A DNA stretch of 41,828 nt, taken from Micromonospora haikouensis (GTDB taxonomy: Bacteria; Actinomycetota; Actinomycetes; Mycobacteriales; Micromonosporaceae). Below, piece after piece: positions 23,861-31,521 of the stretch. The notes below the pieces were generated by a model. It was not told where the DNA came from and ran no database searches. It was given only the letters and a program-made list of their open reading frames with translations. Position 1 is the stretch's first letter. The number at the start of each line of letters is the position of its first letter. The position numbers and the translations under genes were made by a program. The DNA is taken from assembly GCF_900091595.1 (NCBI RefSeq), contig NZ_FMCW01000045.1, positions 1 through 41,828 on the forward strand. Reading direction: 5' to 3'.

Positions 23861-24378
23861 CGCCGGTGCGGGTGCTGCGGGGCAGGGCGGTCACGCTGCG
23901 ACCGGTGACGGCCGCCGACGTGCCGGCCCTCGCGGCGATCCGGGCCACCCCGGAGGTGCGCCGCTGGTGGCGCGGCGGCGACGACCTGACCGCCGCCGTC
24001 CGCGCCGACCTCGGCGACGACGACCTCACGGTGTACGCCGTCGAGCACGACGGCCGGGTCGTCGGGGCCATCCAGTGGTATGCCGACGACGACCCCGACT
24101 ACCGGCACGCCAGCCTGGACGTCTTCCTCGACCCCGCGGTACGCGGCGCGGGGCTGGGCGGCGACGCGATCCGCACCCTGGCCCGGCACCTGATCGACGT
24201 CCACGGCCACCACCGGCTCACCATCGACCCGGCGGCGGCGAACACCGCGGCGATCCGGGCGTACGCGAAGGTCGGCTTCCGCCCGGTCGGGGTGCTGCGC
24301 CGCTACGAGCGCGGCGAGGACGGCCGCTGGCACGACGGTCTGCTGATGGACCTGCTCGCCGAGGACCTGGCGGACTGA
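23857..24378 (+). CDS. GNAT family N-acetyltransferase (AAC(6')-like)
   Basis: A 173-aa protein; the TTG at 23857 overlaps the bsaP stop, while GTG 23866 is an alternative start. GNAT motif A is FLDPAVRGAGLGGDAIRTLARH (acetyl-CoA loop), with motif B in NTAAIRAYAKVGFRPVGVLRRYERGEDG. The order and WYADDDPDYRHASLDVFL resemble the AAC(6')-Ib group, but a general small-molecule acetyltransferase is just as possible. It forms the end of the bioB-bsaP unit. Confidence 0.85.
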   Translation: MTPVRVLRGRAVTLRPVTAADVPALAAIRATPEVRRWWRGGDDLTAAVRADLGDDDLTVYAVEHDGRVVGAIQWYADDDPDYRHASLDVFLDPAVRGAGLGGDAIRTLARHLIDVHGHHRLTIDPAAANTAAIRAYAKVGFRPVGVLRRYERGEDGRWHDGLLMDLLAEDLAD

Positions 24379-24400
24379 CCGCACCCCCCGCGCCGGACGA

Positions 24401-24447
24401 GATCCTGGACCGTTGTCGTTCCGCGCTGACGGCAACTGTCCAAGGTC
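24401..24447. repeat. Imperfect inverted repeat related to the AGATCTTGGAC element
   Basis: The arms 24401-24420 (GATCCTGGACCGTTGTCG..) and 24428-24447 are imperfect reverse complements. Both resemble the arms of the perfect palindrome 29 bp downstream, so it looks like an older, diverged copy. Confidence 0.55.
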
Positions 24448-24475
24448 TGGTCCGAGAGGCACCCCCCACGCAGAG

Positions 24476-24520
24476 ATCTTGGACGGTTACCGTCCACAGG
24501 AGACGGTAACCGTCCAAGAT
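24476..24520. terminator. Perfect 19-bp inverted repeat between convergent genes
   Basis: The arm ATCTTGGACGGTTACCGTC (24476-24494) pairs with 24502-24520 without mismatch; the loop is 7 nt. It lies 18 bp from the cellulase stop and about 100 bp after the GNAT stop. It probably serves as a bidirectional terminator and belongs to a repeat family (see 493-542). Confidence 0.7.
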
Positions 24521-24534
24521 TCAGCAGGACGGCG

Positions 24535-27459
24535 TCAGCCCAGCGTGCAGGCGGAGCCGTTCAGGGTGAAGGCGGTGGGCTTCGGGTTGGCGCCGGTGTG
24601 GGTGCCGTTGAAGCCCAGCGTCGTCGACGCGCCCGGCGCGAGCGCCGCGTTGTAGGCGGCGTTCGACGCGGTCACGGCGGTGCCGGTCTGGGTGAAGGTG
24701 GCCGACCAGCCCTGGGTGACCTTCTGCCCGGCGTTTCCGAACGTGAACGCGAGGCTCCAGCCGTTGAGCGCCGTCGCGCCGGTGTTGGTGATGGTGATGT
24801 TCGCGCTGAAGCCGGTGCTCCAGTCGCTGGTGGTGTACGCGACCTTGCAGGCCCCGGCCGGGGTCGGCGGGGTCGGCGTGGGCGTCGGCGTCGGGGTCGG
24901 GTTGGTCCCGGGGAGCGTGCGCACCGAGACGCTGGGCGACACCACCGACGGGTTCCCGGCGGCGTCCACCGCGACGATGTAGAACGGGTACGACGTGTCC
25001 GGGGTCAGGCCCGTCACCGTGTGACTGGTGCCGGTGACCGTGGCGACGACGGAGTGCAGCGGCCAGGTGACCTTCCAGACCTGGTAGCCGGCGACGCCGA
25101 CGTTGTCGGTCGACGGCGACCAGGACAGGGTGACCCCGGTCGAGGTGATGTTGGACGCGGTCGGGGTGCCGGGCGCGGTCGGCCCGGTGGTGTCCGACCC
25201 GGTCCCGGCGGGCGTGGCCACCGGCAGCACCGGCGAGGACAACGAGCTGTTGCCGGCGCCGTCGCGGGCGCGTACCCAGAACCGGTAGTTGCGGGCGGCC
25301 GTGAGGTTGGCCACGGTCACGCTGTTGGTGGTGGTGCGGTGCAGCATGAGCGCGTCGCTACCGATCATCTCCTGGGTGACCTCGTAGCCGGCCAGGCCGC
25401 TGCCCCCGGTGTCGGTGGACGCCGGCCAGGTCAGCGTGACCGAGGTGGGGCTGATCGCGGAGACCGTCGGGGAGCCGGGGACGGTGGGCGGGGTGGTGTC
25501 GGTGGGCGTCGAGGTGGGCTCCGCGCCCCAGACGAGGGTGCTGCCGGCGTAGAGCGGCACCTTCTTGTTCGGCCCGGCCGTGGCCTGGTAGGACGGGTCG
25601 TTGGTCGGGTCCCAGGTGCCGCCCTCCGGCACGCCGATCTTGAACTGCACCTCCATCCGGTGCTGCGACTGCCCGGCGGGGGCGATGGTGTACCCGGTGC
25701 AGTCGACCTCGACGTACCAGATGTCGCCGCTGAGCTGCTTGGCCGCCGACGGCGACGGGCAGCCCTGGGTGTAGCCGGGGGTGACCTGGACGGCGGTGCT
25801 GCCCTCGGGGCGGAAGTAGTAGCGGAACTTCCCGTTGGTCAACGCGCGGGCCGGGAACGCGGACTTGCTGTAGACGATCGCCTTGAGGCCGGTGGCGCGG
25901 GGCTCGGCCTGCATCACCGTGGTCTCCACGGTCAGCTCGTCGATGTCCGGCGTCTCGGCGGTGGGGAAGCCGGCGAGCGGGGTGCCGCCGTACTCGGAGG
26001 AGAGCCGGGCCAGGGCGGAGGTGAAGCCGGCGTTGTAGTCGGTGGCGACCTCGTTCATCACGTAGTCGGACCGGCTGTCGGTGTAGGCGTCGTTGGCCGA
26101 CGACGGGCCGCCGACGAGCGCGCCGTAGAGCACGTGCCGGGTCTCGGTGGGCACGGTCTGGCTGTCCCACCAGGAGCCGTGCGCCGTGCGGTGGTGCGGA
26201 TTCTTCGGCGCGTTGGCCCCGAAGCCGATCTGGTAGCTGGACTTGCGCGGGTTGTCGCCGAGCGCGTAGTTGATCTGCCGGACGGCGAAGTCGTGGTAGC
26301 GCGTCTTGCGGGTGGCGTCGGTGGTCTTGTCGCTGTAGACCAGCGCGGCGAACGCGGTGTTGGACGCGTAGCGCAGCGCGCCCCACGAGTCGAGCACCGC
26401 CATCCCGCCGGGCGAGTAGTTCACCTTCGCGCCGTTGACGCCCACGGTCCAGAAGTCGAGCCACCGGTTGGCGTCGTCGACGTACTTCTGCTTGCCGGTC
26501 AGGTTGGCCAGCAGCACGTACGCGCCGAACTGCTTGTTGTCCCAGGCGATCGTCCACTTGTAGGACCGGGTGGTGGACTGCGGCTCGGTGCCGAGCTTGT
26601 CGTACTCGCTCTCCGCCTTGGTGAGGTAGGCGGCGTCGCCGGTGGCCCGGTAGAGCCAGATCGCGCCCCAGACCAGCTCGTCCTGCCACCCGCTCCACGA
26701 CTTGTAGAAGCTCGTCGCGTCGGTGATGCACTCGTGGTAGCTCTTACGCACCGTGTCGGCGAACGTGTAGAGCTGCTTGGCGTGGGTCAGCAGCTTGTCG
26801 GCGTAGGCGGCGTCGGTGGGCCGGAACACCATCGACGACGCGGCCATCGCCGCCGCCGTCTCCCCCGCCAGGTCCGCGCCGCCACAGCTCGCATCGATCT
26901 TGTACGCGGGACGCGCCATCGGCATCACCTCGGCCGGGCCCCACCACTTGTGGTCGTCGTCGCCCTTGCCGACCTGTCCGTAGAGGACGTTCGGGGCGGG
27001 GTGCGCCTTGACGAAGTAGTCGTTGACGAAGCGCAGGTTGTTGAGCAGGTGGGTGAGCTGCCCGGAGGCGACGTACCCGTCGCGGTACTCGACCGCGCCC
27101 CAGGCGAGCATGGTGGCGCTGAACGCCATCGGGAAGCCGAACTTGACGTGGTCGCCGGCGTCGTACCAGCCGCCGGTGAGGTCCACTCCGACGTCGGAGC
27201 CGTCGGTGAGCGCCGAGTCGCCGCGCCAGGAGACCCGGTTCCAGGCCGGCTTCTTGCCGGACTGCTGCGCCTCGTAGAAGAACAGCGACTTCTGCAACGC
27301 CTCGGCGTAGTTGAAGGCGGGCGCGGCGGCGACGGGCGCGGCCTGCGGCGCGACGACGCCCATCGCGAGGCCGCTGGCCAGGGCGGCGCCGGCGGCGAGC
27401 AGGCGGCGCAGCCAGGGTCGGCCGCGCGACGGCCGGGACGGCCGGTTCGGGTGACGCAT
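24535..27459 (-). CDS. Secreted GH9 cellulase with CBM3c, two Fn3 and CBM2
   Basis: A 974-aa protein from ATG 27459 with a long signal peptide (LAAGAALASGLAMGVVAPQA, cleaved near VAAAPA). GH9 catalytic domain about residues 48-490: GGWYDAGDHVKFGFPMAF with the two Asp, HHRTAHGSWW, and the acid Glu in DYVMNEVATDYNAGF. Then a CBM3c-like module about 505-645 (KFRYYFRPEGSTAVQVTPG.. WDPTNDPSYQ). Two Fn3 domains (SPTSVTLTWPASTDTGGSG; STGVTLSWSPSTDNVGVAG) and a PTPTPT linker follow. The last part is a CBM2 (CKVAYTTSDWSTGFSANITI ... LNGSACTLG). GH9-CBM3c enzymes are processive endoglucanases. A CebR-type box lies upstream. Confidence 0.96.
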   Translation of the reverse strand: MRHPNRPSRPSRGRPWLRRLLAAGAALASGLAMGVVAPQAAPVAAAPAFNYAEALQKSLFFYEAQQSGKKPAWNRVSWRGDSALTDGSDVGVDLTGGWYDAGDHVKFGFPMAFSATMLAWGAVEYRDGYVASGQLTHLLNNLRFVNDYFVKAHPAPNVLYGQVGKGDDDHKWWGPAEVMPMARPAYKIDASCGGADLAGETAAAMAASSMVFRPTDAAYADKLLTHAKQLYTFADTVRKSYHECITDATSFYKSWSGWQDELVWGAIWLYRATGDAAYLTKAESEYDKLGTEPQSTTRSYKWTIAWDNKQFGAYVLLANLTGKQKYVDDANRWLDFWTVGVNGAKVNYSPGGMAVLDSWGALRYASNTAFAALVYSDKTTDATRKTRYHDFAVRQINYALGDNPRKSSYQIGFGANAPKNPHHRTAHGSWWDSQTVPTETRHVLYGALVGGPSSANDAYTDSRSDYVMNEVATDYNAGFTSALARLSSEYGGTPLAGFPTAETPDIDELTVETTVMQAEPRATGLKAIVYSKSAFPARALTNGKFRYYFRPEGSTAVQVTPGYTQGCPSPSAAKQLSGDIWYVEVDCTGYTIAPAGQSQHRMEVQFKIGVPEGGTWDPTNDPSYQATAGPNKKVPLYAGSTLVWGAEPTSTPTDTTPPTVPGSPTVSAISPTSVTLTWPASTDTGGSGLAGYEVTQEMIGSDALMLHRTTTNSVTVANLTAARNYRFWVRARDGAGNSSLSSPVLPVATPAGTGSDTTGPTAPGTPTASNITSTGVTLSWSPSTDNVGVAGYQVWKVTWPLHSVVATVTGTSHTVTGLTPDTSYPFYIVAVDAAGNPSVVSPSVSVRTLPGTNPTPTPTPTPTPPTPAGACKVAYTTSDWSTGFSANITITNTGATALNGWSLAFTFGNAGQKVTQGWSATFTQTGTAVTASNAAYNAALAPGASTTLGFNGTHTGANPKPTAFTLNGSACTLG

Positions 27460-27888
27460 CTGCGAGCTCCTGACGGATGGCGCCCGACGGCCCCGACCGG
27501 ACGCGGGACGGCGTCTGAGGGGTCGGGGCCGGCGGAGGCGGGTGGTGGGGGTCTCCGGGGAGGCGCGGGAGCGCTCCCATGGATGCTCGACAATGTATCC
27601 AGCGGATTGCACACTTGGGAAGACCTTCGCCGCCACGAGCCTGCGCCGCCGCGCCACCCGCCCCGGCGCCGCTCCACCGAGGAACGGGGCGTCGCGCACC
27701 CGGAACGGGGCGTCGCGCCGTCCGAAAGCGTTACGCCGACACGCCGCCCCGCGCCGGTAATCCCCTCCGGGAAGGGGGCTTTGGGTCCGCCGTCCGCCCA
27801 GCTCAGGCTATTCATCCGATGCCCCCTCCGGTACGCGCCGAGGCGATCATGTGGCGTCCCCTCGACTCCCCTTTCGGAGGAATACCTC
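27460..27888. other. Divergent intergenic region: cellulase promoter, CebR box, direct repeat
   Basis: This 429-bp region holds the cellulase promoter and CebR box on the minus side. Further on, the 17-nt word GGAACGGGGCGTCGCGC occurs at 27681-27697 and 27702-27718. On the plus side the ribosome site CGGAGGAAT precedes the LPxTG gene. No other gene is seen. Confidence 0.5.
27566..27579. promoter_or_regulatory. CebR-type operator upstream of GH9 cellulase
   Basis: CGGGAGCGCTCCCA differs in one base from the known Streptomyces CebR box TGGGAGCGCTCCCA. It lies about 107 bp upstream of the cellulase start. A possible -10 (TACATT on the minus strand, 27597-27592) stands just before it, so bound CebR would block the start of transcription. 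Confidence 0.75.
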
Positions 27889-28680
27889 ATGTCACAGCGT
27901 CGGCGCGTGGCGCGCGCGGCCTTCTCCGCGACCGCCGCCACGGCCTGCCTCGCCCTCGCCACCCCGGCGTGGGCATCGGCCACCATCGGCCTCAAGTCGG
28001 CCCACCAGGGCAAGAAAGCTGGCTACTTCACCCAGCAGTGCGACGACGAGCGCTTCGCGAACCTGCCGGACGACCACGACGGCTGGCACTTCGTCCTGCC
28101 CGGCAAGAACAGCGGCAGCTTCGAGAGCCTGACGCTGACCTTCTCCGACGGCACGAACGACGTCACGGTGAACATCCCGGACGGCGCGGACGCGTACCCG
28201 GACTTCTTCTACTCCACCGGCGGCAAGGCCCCCCGGCAGATCCACGCCTACCTGTTCACCCCGGCCGGGTGGAAGCTGGTCGACGGGTCCGCCACGATCA
28301 GCGGGACCGGCGACGACTTCAACGTGAGCCACACCTGCAAGGGCACGGTCCCCAAGCCCACGCCCACGCCCACCCCGACCCCCACGCCGTCGGTCTCGGA
28401 GTCGCCGGAGCCGTCGGAGTCCCCGTCGGCGTCGGAGTCCCCCGAGCCCTCCGAGTCCCCGTCGGCGTCGGAGTCCCCGTCGGCCTCCGAGTCGCCCACC
28501 CCGTCGGACTCGGCGTCGCCGACGACCTCCCCGTCGGGCGGGACCGGCGGCGGCAGTGACCTGCCGCTGACCGGCGTGGCCGTCACCGGCATGGCGCTCA
28601 CCGGCGTCGCGCTGGTCGGCGGCGGCGTCGCCCTGATGACGCTGCGCCGTCGCCGGGACCGCATCGCCTTCACAGGCTGA
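27889..28680 (+). CDS. LPxTG-type cell-wall-anchored protein
   Basis: A 263-aa protein from ATG 27889, with CGGAGGAAT before it. It has a signal peptide (ARAAFSATAATACLALATPAWASA) and an ectodomain of about 120 residues (IGLKSAHQGKKAGYFTQQCDDE...DGWHFVLPGKNSGSFESL). A PTPTPTP and Ser/Glu/Pro-rich wall-spanning repeat follows. The C-terminal sorting signal is LPLTG, then a hydrophobic helix and RRRRDR. Sortase would join it to peptidoglycan. The ectodomain resembles the N-terminal domain of other actinobacterial sortase substrates of unknown role. Confidence 0.88.
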   Translation: MSQRRRVARAAFSATAATACLALATPAWASATIGLKSAHQGKKAGYFTQQCDDERFANLPDDHDGWHFVLPGKNSGSFESLTLTFSDGTNDVTVNIPDGADAYPDFFYSTGGKAPRQIHAYLFTPAGWKLVDGSATISGTGDDFNVSHTCKGTVPKPTPTPTPTPTPSVSESPEPSESPSASESPEPSESPSASESPSASESPTPSDSASPTTSPSGGTGGGSDLPLTGVAVTGMALTGVALVGGGVALMTLRRRRDRIAFTG

Positions 28681-28722
28681 CCCCGAGTGCGCCCGCCCGC
28701 CCCCCTCGGGCAGGCGCCCCGC

Positions 28723-28756
28723 GACCGGCCGCCGGACCTCCGTCCGGCGGCCGGTC
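28723..28756 (+). terminator. Hairpin after LPxTG gene
   Basis: A perfect 15-bp stem (28723-28737 with 28742-28756) with loop CTCC, 43 bp after the stop codon. Confidence 0.7.
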
Positions 28757-28770
28757 CGCGGCTGCGCGGT

Positions 28771-28822
28771 AAGGAAGGGCCCCCCGTTAACGCATTCGGT
28801 AGAGCAGGGGCCCCCTGTTAAC
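28771..28822. repeat. Intergenic GTTAAC/GGGCCC element, copy 2 (shorter)
   Basis: The left part AAGGAAGGGCCCCCCGTTAA matches the arm of the 20457-20536 element almost exactly. The middle ATTCGGTAGAGCAGGGG is also related. The element then ends at a second GTTAAC and lacks the last AAGGGGCCCTTCCTT part. Confidence 0.75.
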
Positions 28823-28849
28823 ACCCCGGCACGGCGGTACGGTCACCGG

Positions 28850-29242
28850 ATGGCAGTGATCACGCAGGTCTCGCTGGGGGTCTCCGACTGCGGACGGGCC
28901 GCCCGGTTCTGGGCCGCCGCCCTGGGCTACGTGCGCCGGCCGCCGCGCTATCCGGGCGACGAATGGATCGTGCTCGCACCGCCGCCCGGGGTGCCCGGCA
29001 CGGCGCTCGCGATGGACCTCAGCGAGAGCCCGGCCGAGGCGTTCCCCCGGGTGCACCTGGACCTGACCGCCGGGGCGCGGGACCTCGACGACGAGGTGGA
29101 CCGCCTCGTCGGGCTCGGCGCGCGGCGGGTGGACTGGCCGCACTACCCGGCGCAGCTCGAACCGGGCGCCTCCCCGTACATCGTGCTCGCCGACACCGAG
29201 GACAACCGGTTCTGCGTCGCCGGCCGACCGCGCGCCCGCTGA
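28850..29242 (+). CDS. VOC family protein (glyoxalase-like)
   Basis: A 130-aa single protein of the vicinal oxygen chelate fold (Glyoxalase_6 type). VSLGVSDCGRAARFWAAALGY, VHLDLTAGARDLDDEVDRLVGLGARRVDW and YIVLADTEDNRFCVAG are the usual beta-alpha-beta-beta-beta pieces with metal-site His and Glu candidates. The role is unknown. Confidence 0.88.
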   Translation: MAVITQVSLGVSDCGRAARFWAAALGYVRRPPRYPGDEWIVLAPPPGVPGTALAMDLSESPAEAFPRVHLDLTAGARDLDDEVDRLVGLGARRVDWPHYPAQLEPGASPYIVLADTEDNRFCVAGRPRAR

Positions 29243-29317
29243 TCAACAACGGCCGCCCGGCCGAGCCCCACGCGACCGAACGCCACGCAGCCGAGCCCCG
29301 CCCGACCGGGCGCGGGG

Positions 29318-30403
29318 TCAGCTGCGGCGCACCTGGGCCGGCACCACCGCGGCCGGGGCGGCGGTCACCGGCACGCTGACGGTGACCAGGCAGCCGTCCC
29401 GCTCCGTCACCATCGGCCGGGCGAGCCGACGCAGGGTACGCAGCATCGGCGTGTTCTCCGCCTGGACGTGCAGCACCAGACCCGCGAGACCGGCCCGCTC
29501 GGCGTGCCGGACCAGCCGGCGCAGCAGGGCGGTGCCGACCCCCCGCCGCTGCCAGCCGTCGCGCACCAGCAGCGCCACCTCGGCCTCGTCGCCCTCGACG
29601 AGCAGGTTCGCCATCGCGACGACCGGCTCCGCCGCCCCGCCCGCGTCGATCGCCGCCCCGCCGGAGCCGGTGGCCGTCGCGACGAGGGTGAGGCCCTGGG
29701 CCGGCTCCAGCAGCCGCCCCAACCGGGCCGGCGCCGGCAGCGCCGCCCCGCCGAGGTAGCGGCGGTGCAGGGTGCCCGCCGAGCAGGCCCGGTGCAGCTC
29801 CAGCACACCGGTCAGGTCGCCGGCCGTCGCCGGGCGGACGACCGCCTCCGCGCCGTCGGGCAGGACGAGGGTCACCTGGTCGGCGTCCCGCCGGCCCACG
29901 GCCGCCGCCAGCTCGGCGAGCGCCTGGGCGCGGGCGTACTCGGCCGGGGTGAAGCTCGGCGCGGCCCGGCGCAGCTCGTACGACCCGCCGGTGGGGTCGG
30001 GCAGGACCATCGTCGTGCCGGCGATGCCCCCCGCGACGACCGCGGGCCGCCAGGTGACCTCGTCGGCGCCGAGCAGCGTCCGCAGCGCCTCGCCCGCCGC
30101 GTCGGGGTCGCGGACCAGCCGGGTGGCCAGGCCGAGCACCCGGGTGGGCTGGTCGGCGAGGCCGCGCGCCTCGCTGCGCGCCACCCAGCAGTCCCGGCCC
30201 CGGCCCCGCTCCACGGCGGCGATCAGCTCCGCCTCGTCGAGCGTGTCCGGCGCGTCGACGAGGAAGTCGTCGACCGCGCCGACCTCGGTGGTGTGCACCT
30301 GCACGGTGAGGATGTTGACCCCGCGCAACGCGAGGCTCGCCGTGAGGACCGACAGGTAGCCGGGCCGGTCGTCCACGGTGGCTCGGATCCGCCACAGCGC
30401 CAT
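29318..30403 (-). CDS. ACT-GNAT fusion, likely amino-acid-regulated acetyltransferase
   Basis: A 361-aa protein from ATG 30403, preceded by AAGGGAGA. Residues about 1-75 are an ACT domain (WRIRATVDDRPGYLSVLTASLA, then GVNILTVQVHTTEVGAVDDF). After a middle segment come AVVRPATAGDLTGVLELHRAC and a GNAT core with LLVRDGWQRRGVGTALLRRLVR as the acetyl-CoA loop. Such ACT-GNAT proteins are found in actinobacteria, including Micromonospora, where they are described as protein lysine acetyltransferases switched by amino acids. Target proteins and the sensed amino acid here are unknown. Another ACT protein gene lies upstream on the same strand. Confidence 0.88.
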   Translation of the reverse strand: MALWRIRATVDDRPGYLSVLTASLALRGVNILTVQVHTTEVGAVDDFLVDAPDTLDEAELIAAVERGRGRDCWVARSEARGLADQPTRVLGLATRLVRDPDAAGEALRTLLGADEVTWRPAVVAGGIAGTTMVLPDPTGGSYELRRAAPSFTPAEYARAQALAELAAAVGRRDADQVTLVLPDGAEAVVRPATAGDLTGVLELHRACSAGTLHRRYLGGAALPAPARLGRLLEPAQGLTLVATATGSGGAAIDAGGAAEPVVAMANLLVEGDEAEVALLVRDGWQRRGVGTALLRRLVRHAERAGLAGLVLHVQAENTPMLRTLRRLARPMVTERDGCLVTVSVPVTAAPAAVVPAQVRRS

Positions 30404-30557
30404 GGTTGTCTCCCTTCACCCGCCTACGACGATGCCGGCCGGCTGTTGCGGGCCCGTTGCCCGGTGGTGACGGCGCGGGAACCGCATGCATGACCATCAC
30501 CACAGGTGGTGACCTCGGCCACGCCGGGCGCAGGAGCAACGCCGGGTGGGAGAACGA

Positions 30558-30594
30558 CAGTGCGGGCCCGGCCGCATCGGCCGGGCCCGCACTG
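30558..30594 (-). terminator. Strong hairpin (first of three) after ACT gene
   Basis: A perfect 17-bp stem (30558-30574 with 30578-30594) with loop CAT. Next to it are two direct copies of ACGGGCCCCGCACCGGGGCC, each able to fold into a smaller hairpin (about 30604-30658). Together they should stop transcription from the upstream ACT gene before the ACT-GNAT gene. Confidence 0.7.
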
Positions 30595-30664
30595 GTGCCG
30601 CCGGACGGGCCCCGCACCGGGGCCCGGCTCCGGCCGACGGGCCCCGCACCGGGGCCCGACAGTC

Positions 30665-31372
30665 TCAGCCGCCGGCCACCACCGGGGGTGCGCCCACCAG
30701 GTCCAGCCGGTCGCCGAGAATCACCGCGCTCGCCCGGACCAGCTGGGCGAGCCGGTCCACCTCGGTGGAGTGGAACGCGGCGGGGCTCAGCGCCTCGGTG
30801 TGGTCGCGGGACACCACCAGGACCAGCCCGGCCCGGCCGAACGGCGCGATCGCGTAGTGGGTGCCGTCGGCCCCGGTCATCGCGCGGGCCCGCAGCGGGG
30901 TGATCTCGGGCAGCAGGGGCGGGACCGGCACCCGCCAGCTCGCGTGGGCCACCGTGGCGTCGCCGCCCCCGCCGCCGGTGCGCGAGGCCCAGTCCAGCGG
31001 GACCACCGCCGCCACCGACCAGTCCGCGGCGAGCAGCCCCGGCACCGCGTCGACCAGCGTGGCCAGGCCGTCGGCCGGGTTGCCGGCCACCTGGGCCAGC
31101 AGCTCGGCGTCCTGCCCCGTGGTGGTCGGCGCGCCGATCGCCCGCCAGACGCCGTCGACCCGCACGCCGGGGATCGCGGCCAGGCCGGCCAGCAGCCGCT
31201 CGACCCGGGAGGCGCCCGGCCACACCACGGTGAAGTCGTCGACCGCCCGCCCGCCGAGCCGTTCCAGGACGACGACCTGGACGATGTCGGCACCGGAGAC
31301 GCCGAGTGTGCGGGCCACCTGGCCGAGGGTGCCGGGGCGGTCCGGCAGGGTCACCCGAACTCTCAGCAACAT
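30665..31372 (-). CDS. ACT domain-containing protein
   Basis: A 235-aa protein from ATG 31372, preceded by GGAGGGA. Residues 1-70 are an ACT domain (LLRVRVTLPDRPGTLGQVARTLGVSGADIVQVVVLE). The rest (WSVAAVVPLDWASRTGGGGG, HYAIAPFGRAGLVLVVSRDH, FHSTEVDRLAQLVRASAVIL) has the alternating pattern of a GAF-like sensor domain. No catalytic motif is seen. I infer a regulatory protein that binds an amino acid, possibly a partner of the ACT-GNAT enzyme. Confidence 0.8.
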   Translation of the reverse strand: MLLRVRVTLPDRPGTLGQVARTLGVSGADIVQVVVLERLGGRAVDDFTVVWPGASRVERLLAGLAAIPGVRVDGVWRAIGAPTTTGQDAELLAQVAGNPADGLATLVDAVPGLLAADWSVAAVVPLDWASRTGGGGGDATVAHASWRVPVPPLLPEITPLRARAMTGADGTHYAIAPFGRAGLVLVVSRDHTEALSPAAFHSTEVDRLAQLVRASAVILGDRLDLVGAPPVVAGG

Positions 31373-31482
31373 GATCGTCCCTCCGCTCGGCAGGCCGGCG
31401 CAGGGCGGCCGGCAGGCTGGGCACCAGCCTGCCCGTTGACCATTTCGTCCCTGTTGCCGGGCCGTGTCCCCGGGGAAAATCC

Positions 31483-31497
31483 CACCTTGACAAGGTG
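31483..31497. promoter_or_regulatory. Palindrome overlapping promoter of phosphotransferase gene
   Basis: CACCTTGACAAGGTG is a perfect 7+1+7 palindrome and includes a consensus -35 TTGACA (31487-31492). A -10 near 31510-31515 would put the start of transcription close to the ATG at 31522. A repressor bound here would cover the -35. Confidence 0.5.
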
Positions 31498-31521
31498 CGT
31501 GAGCTGCCATCAACTAGTCGG

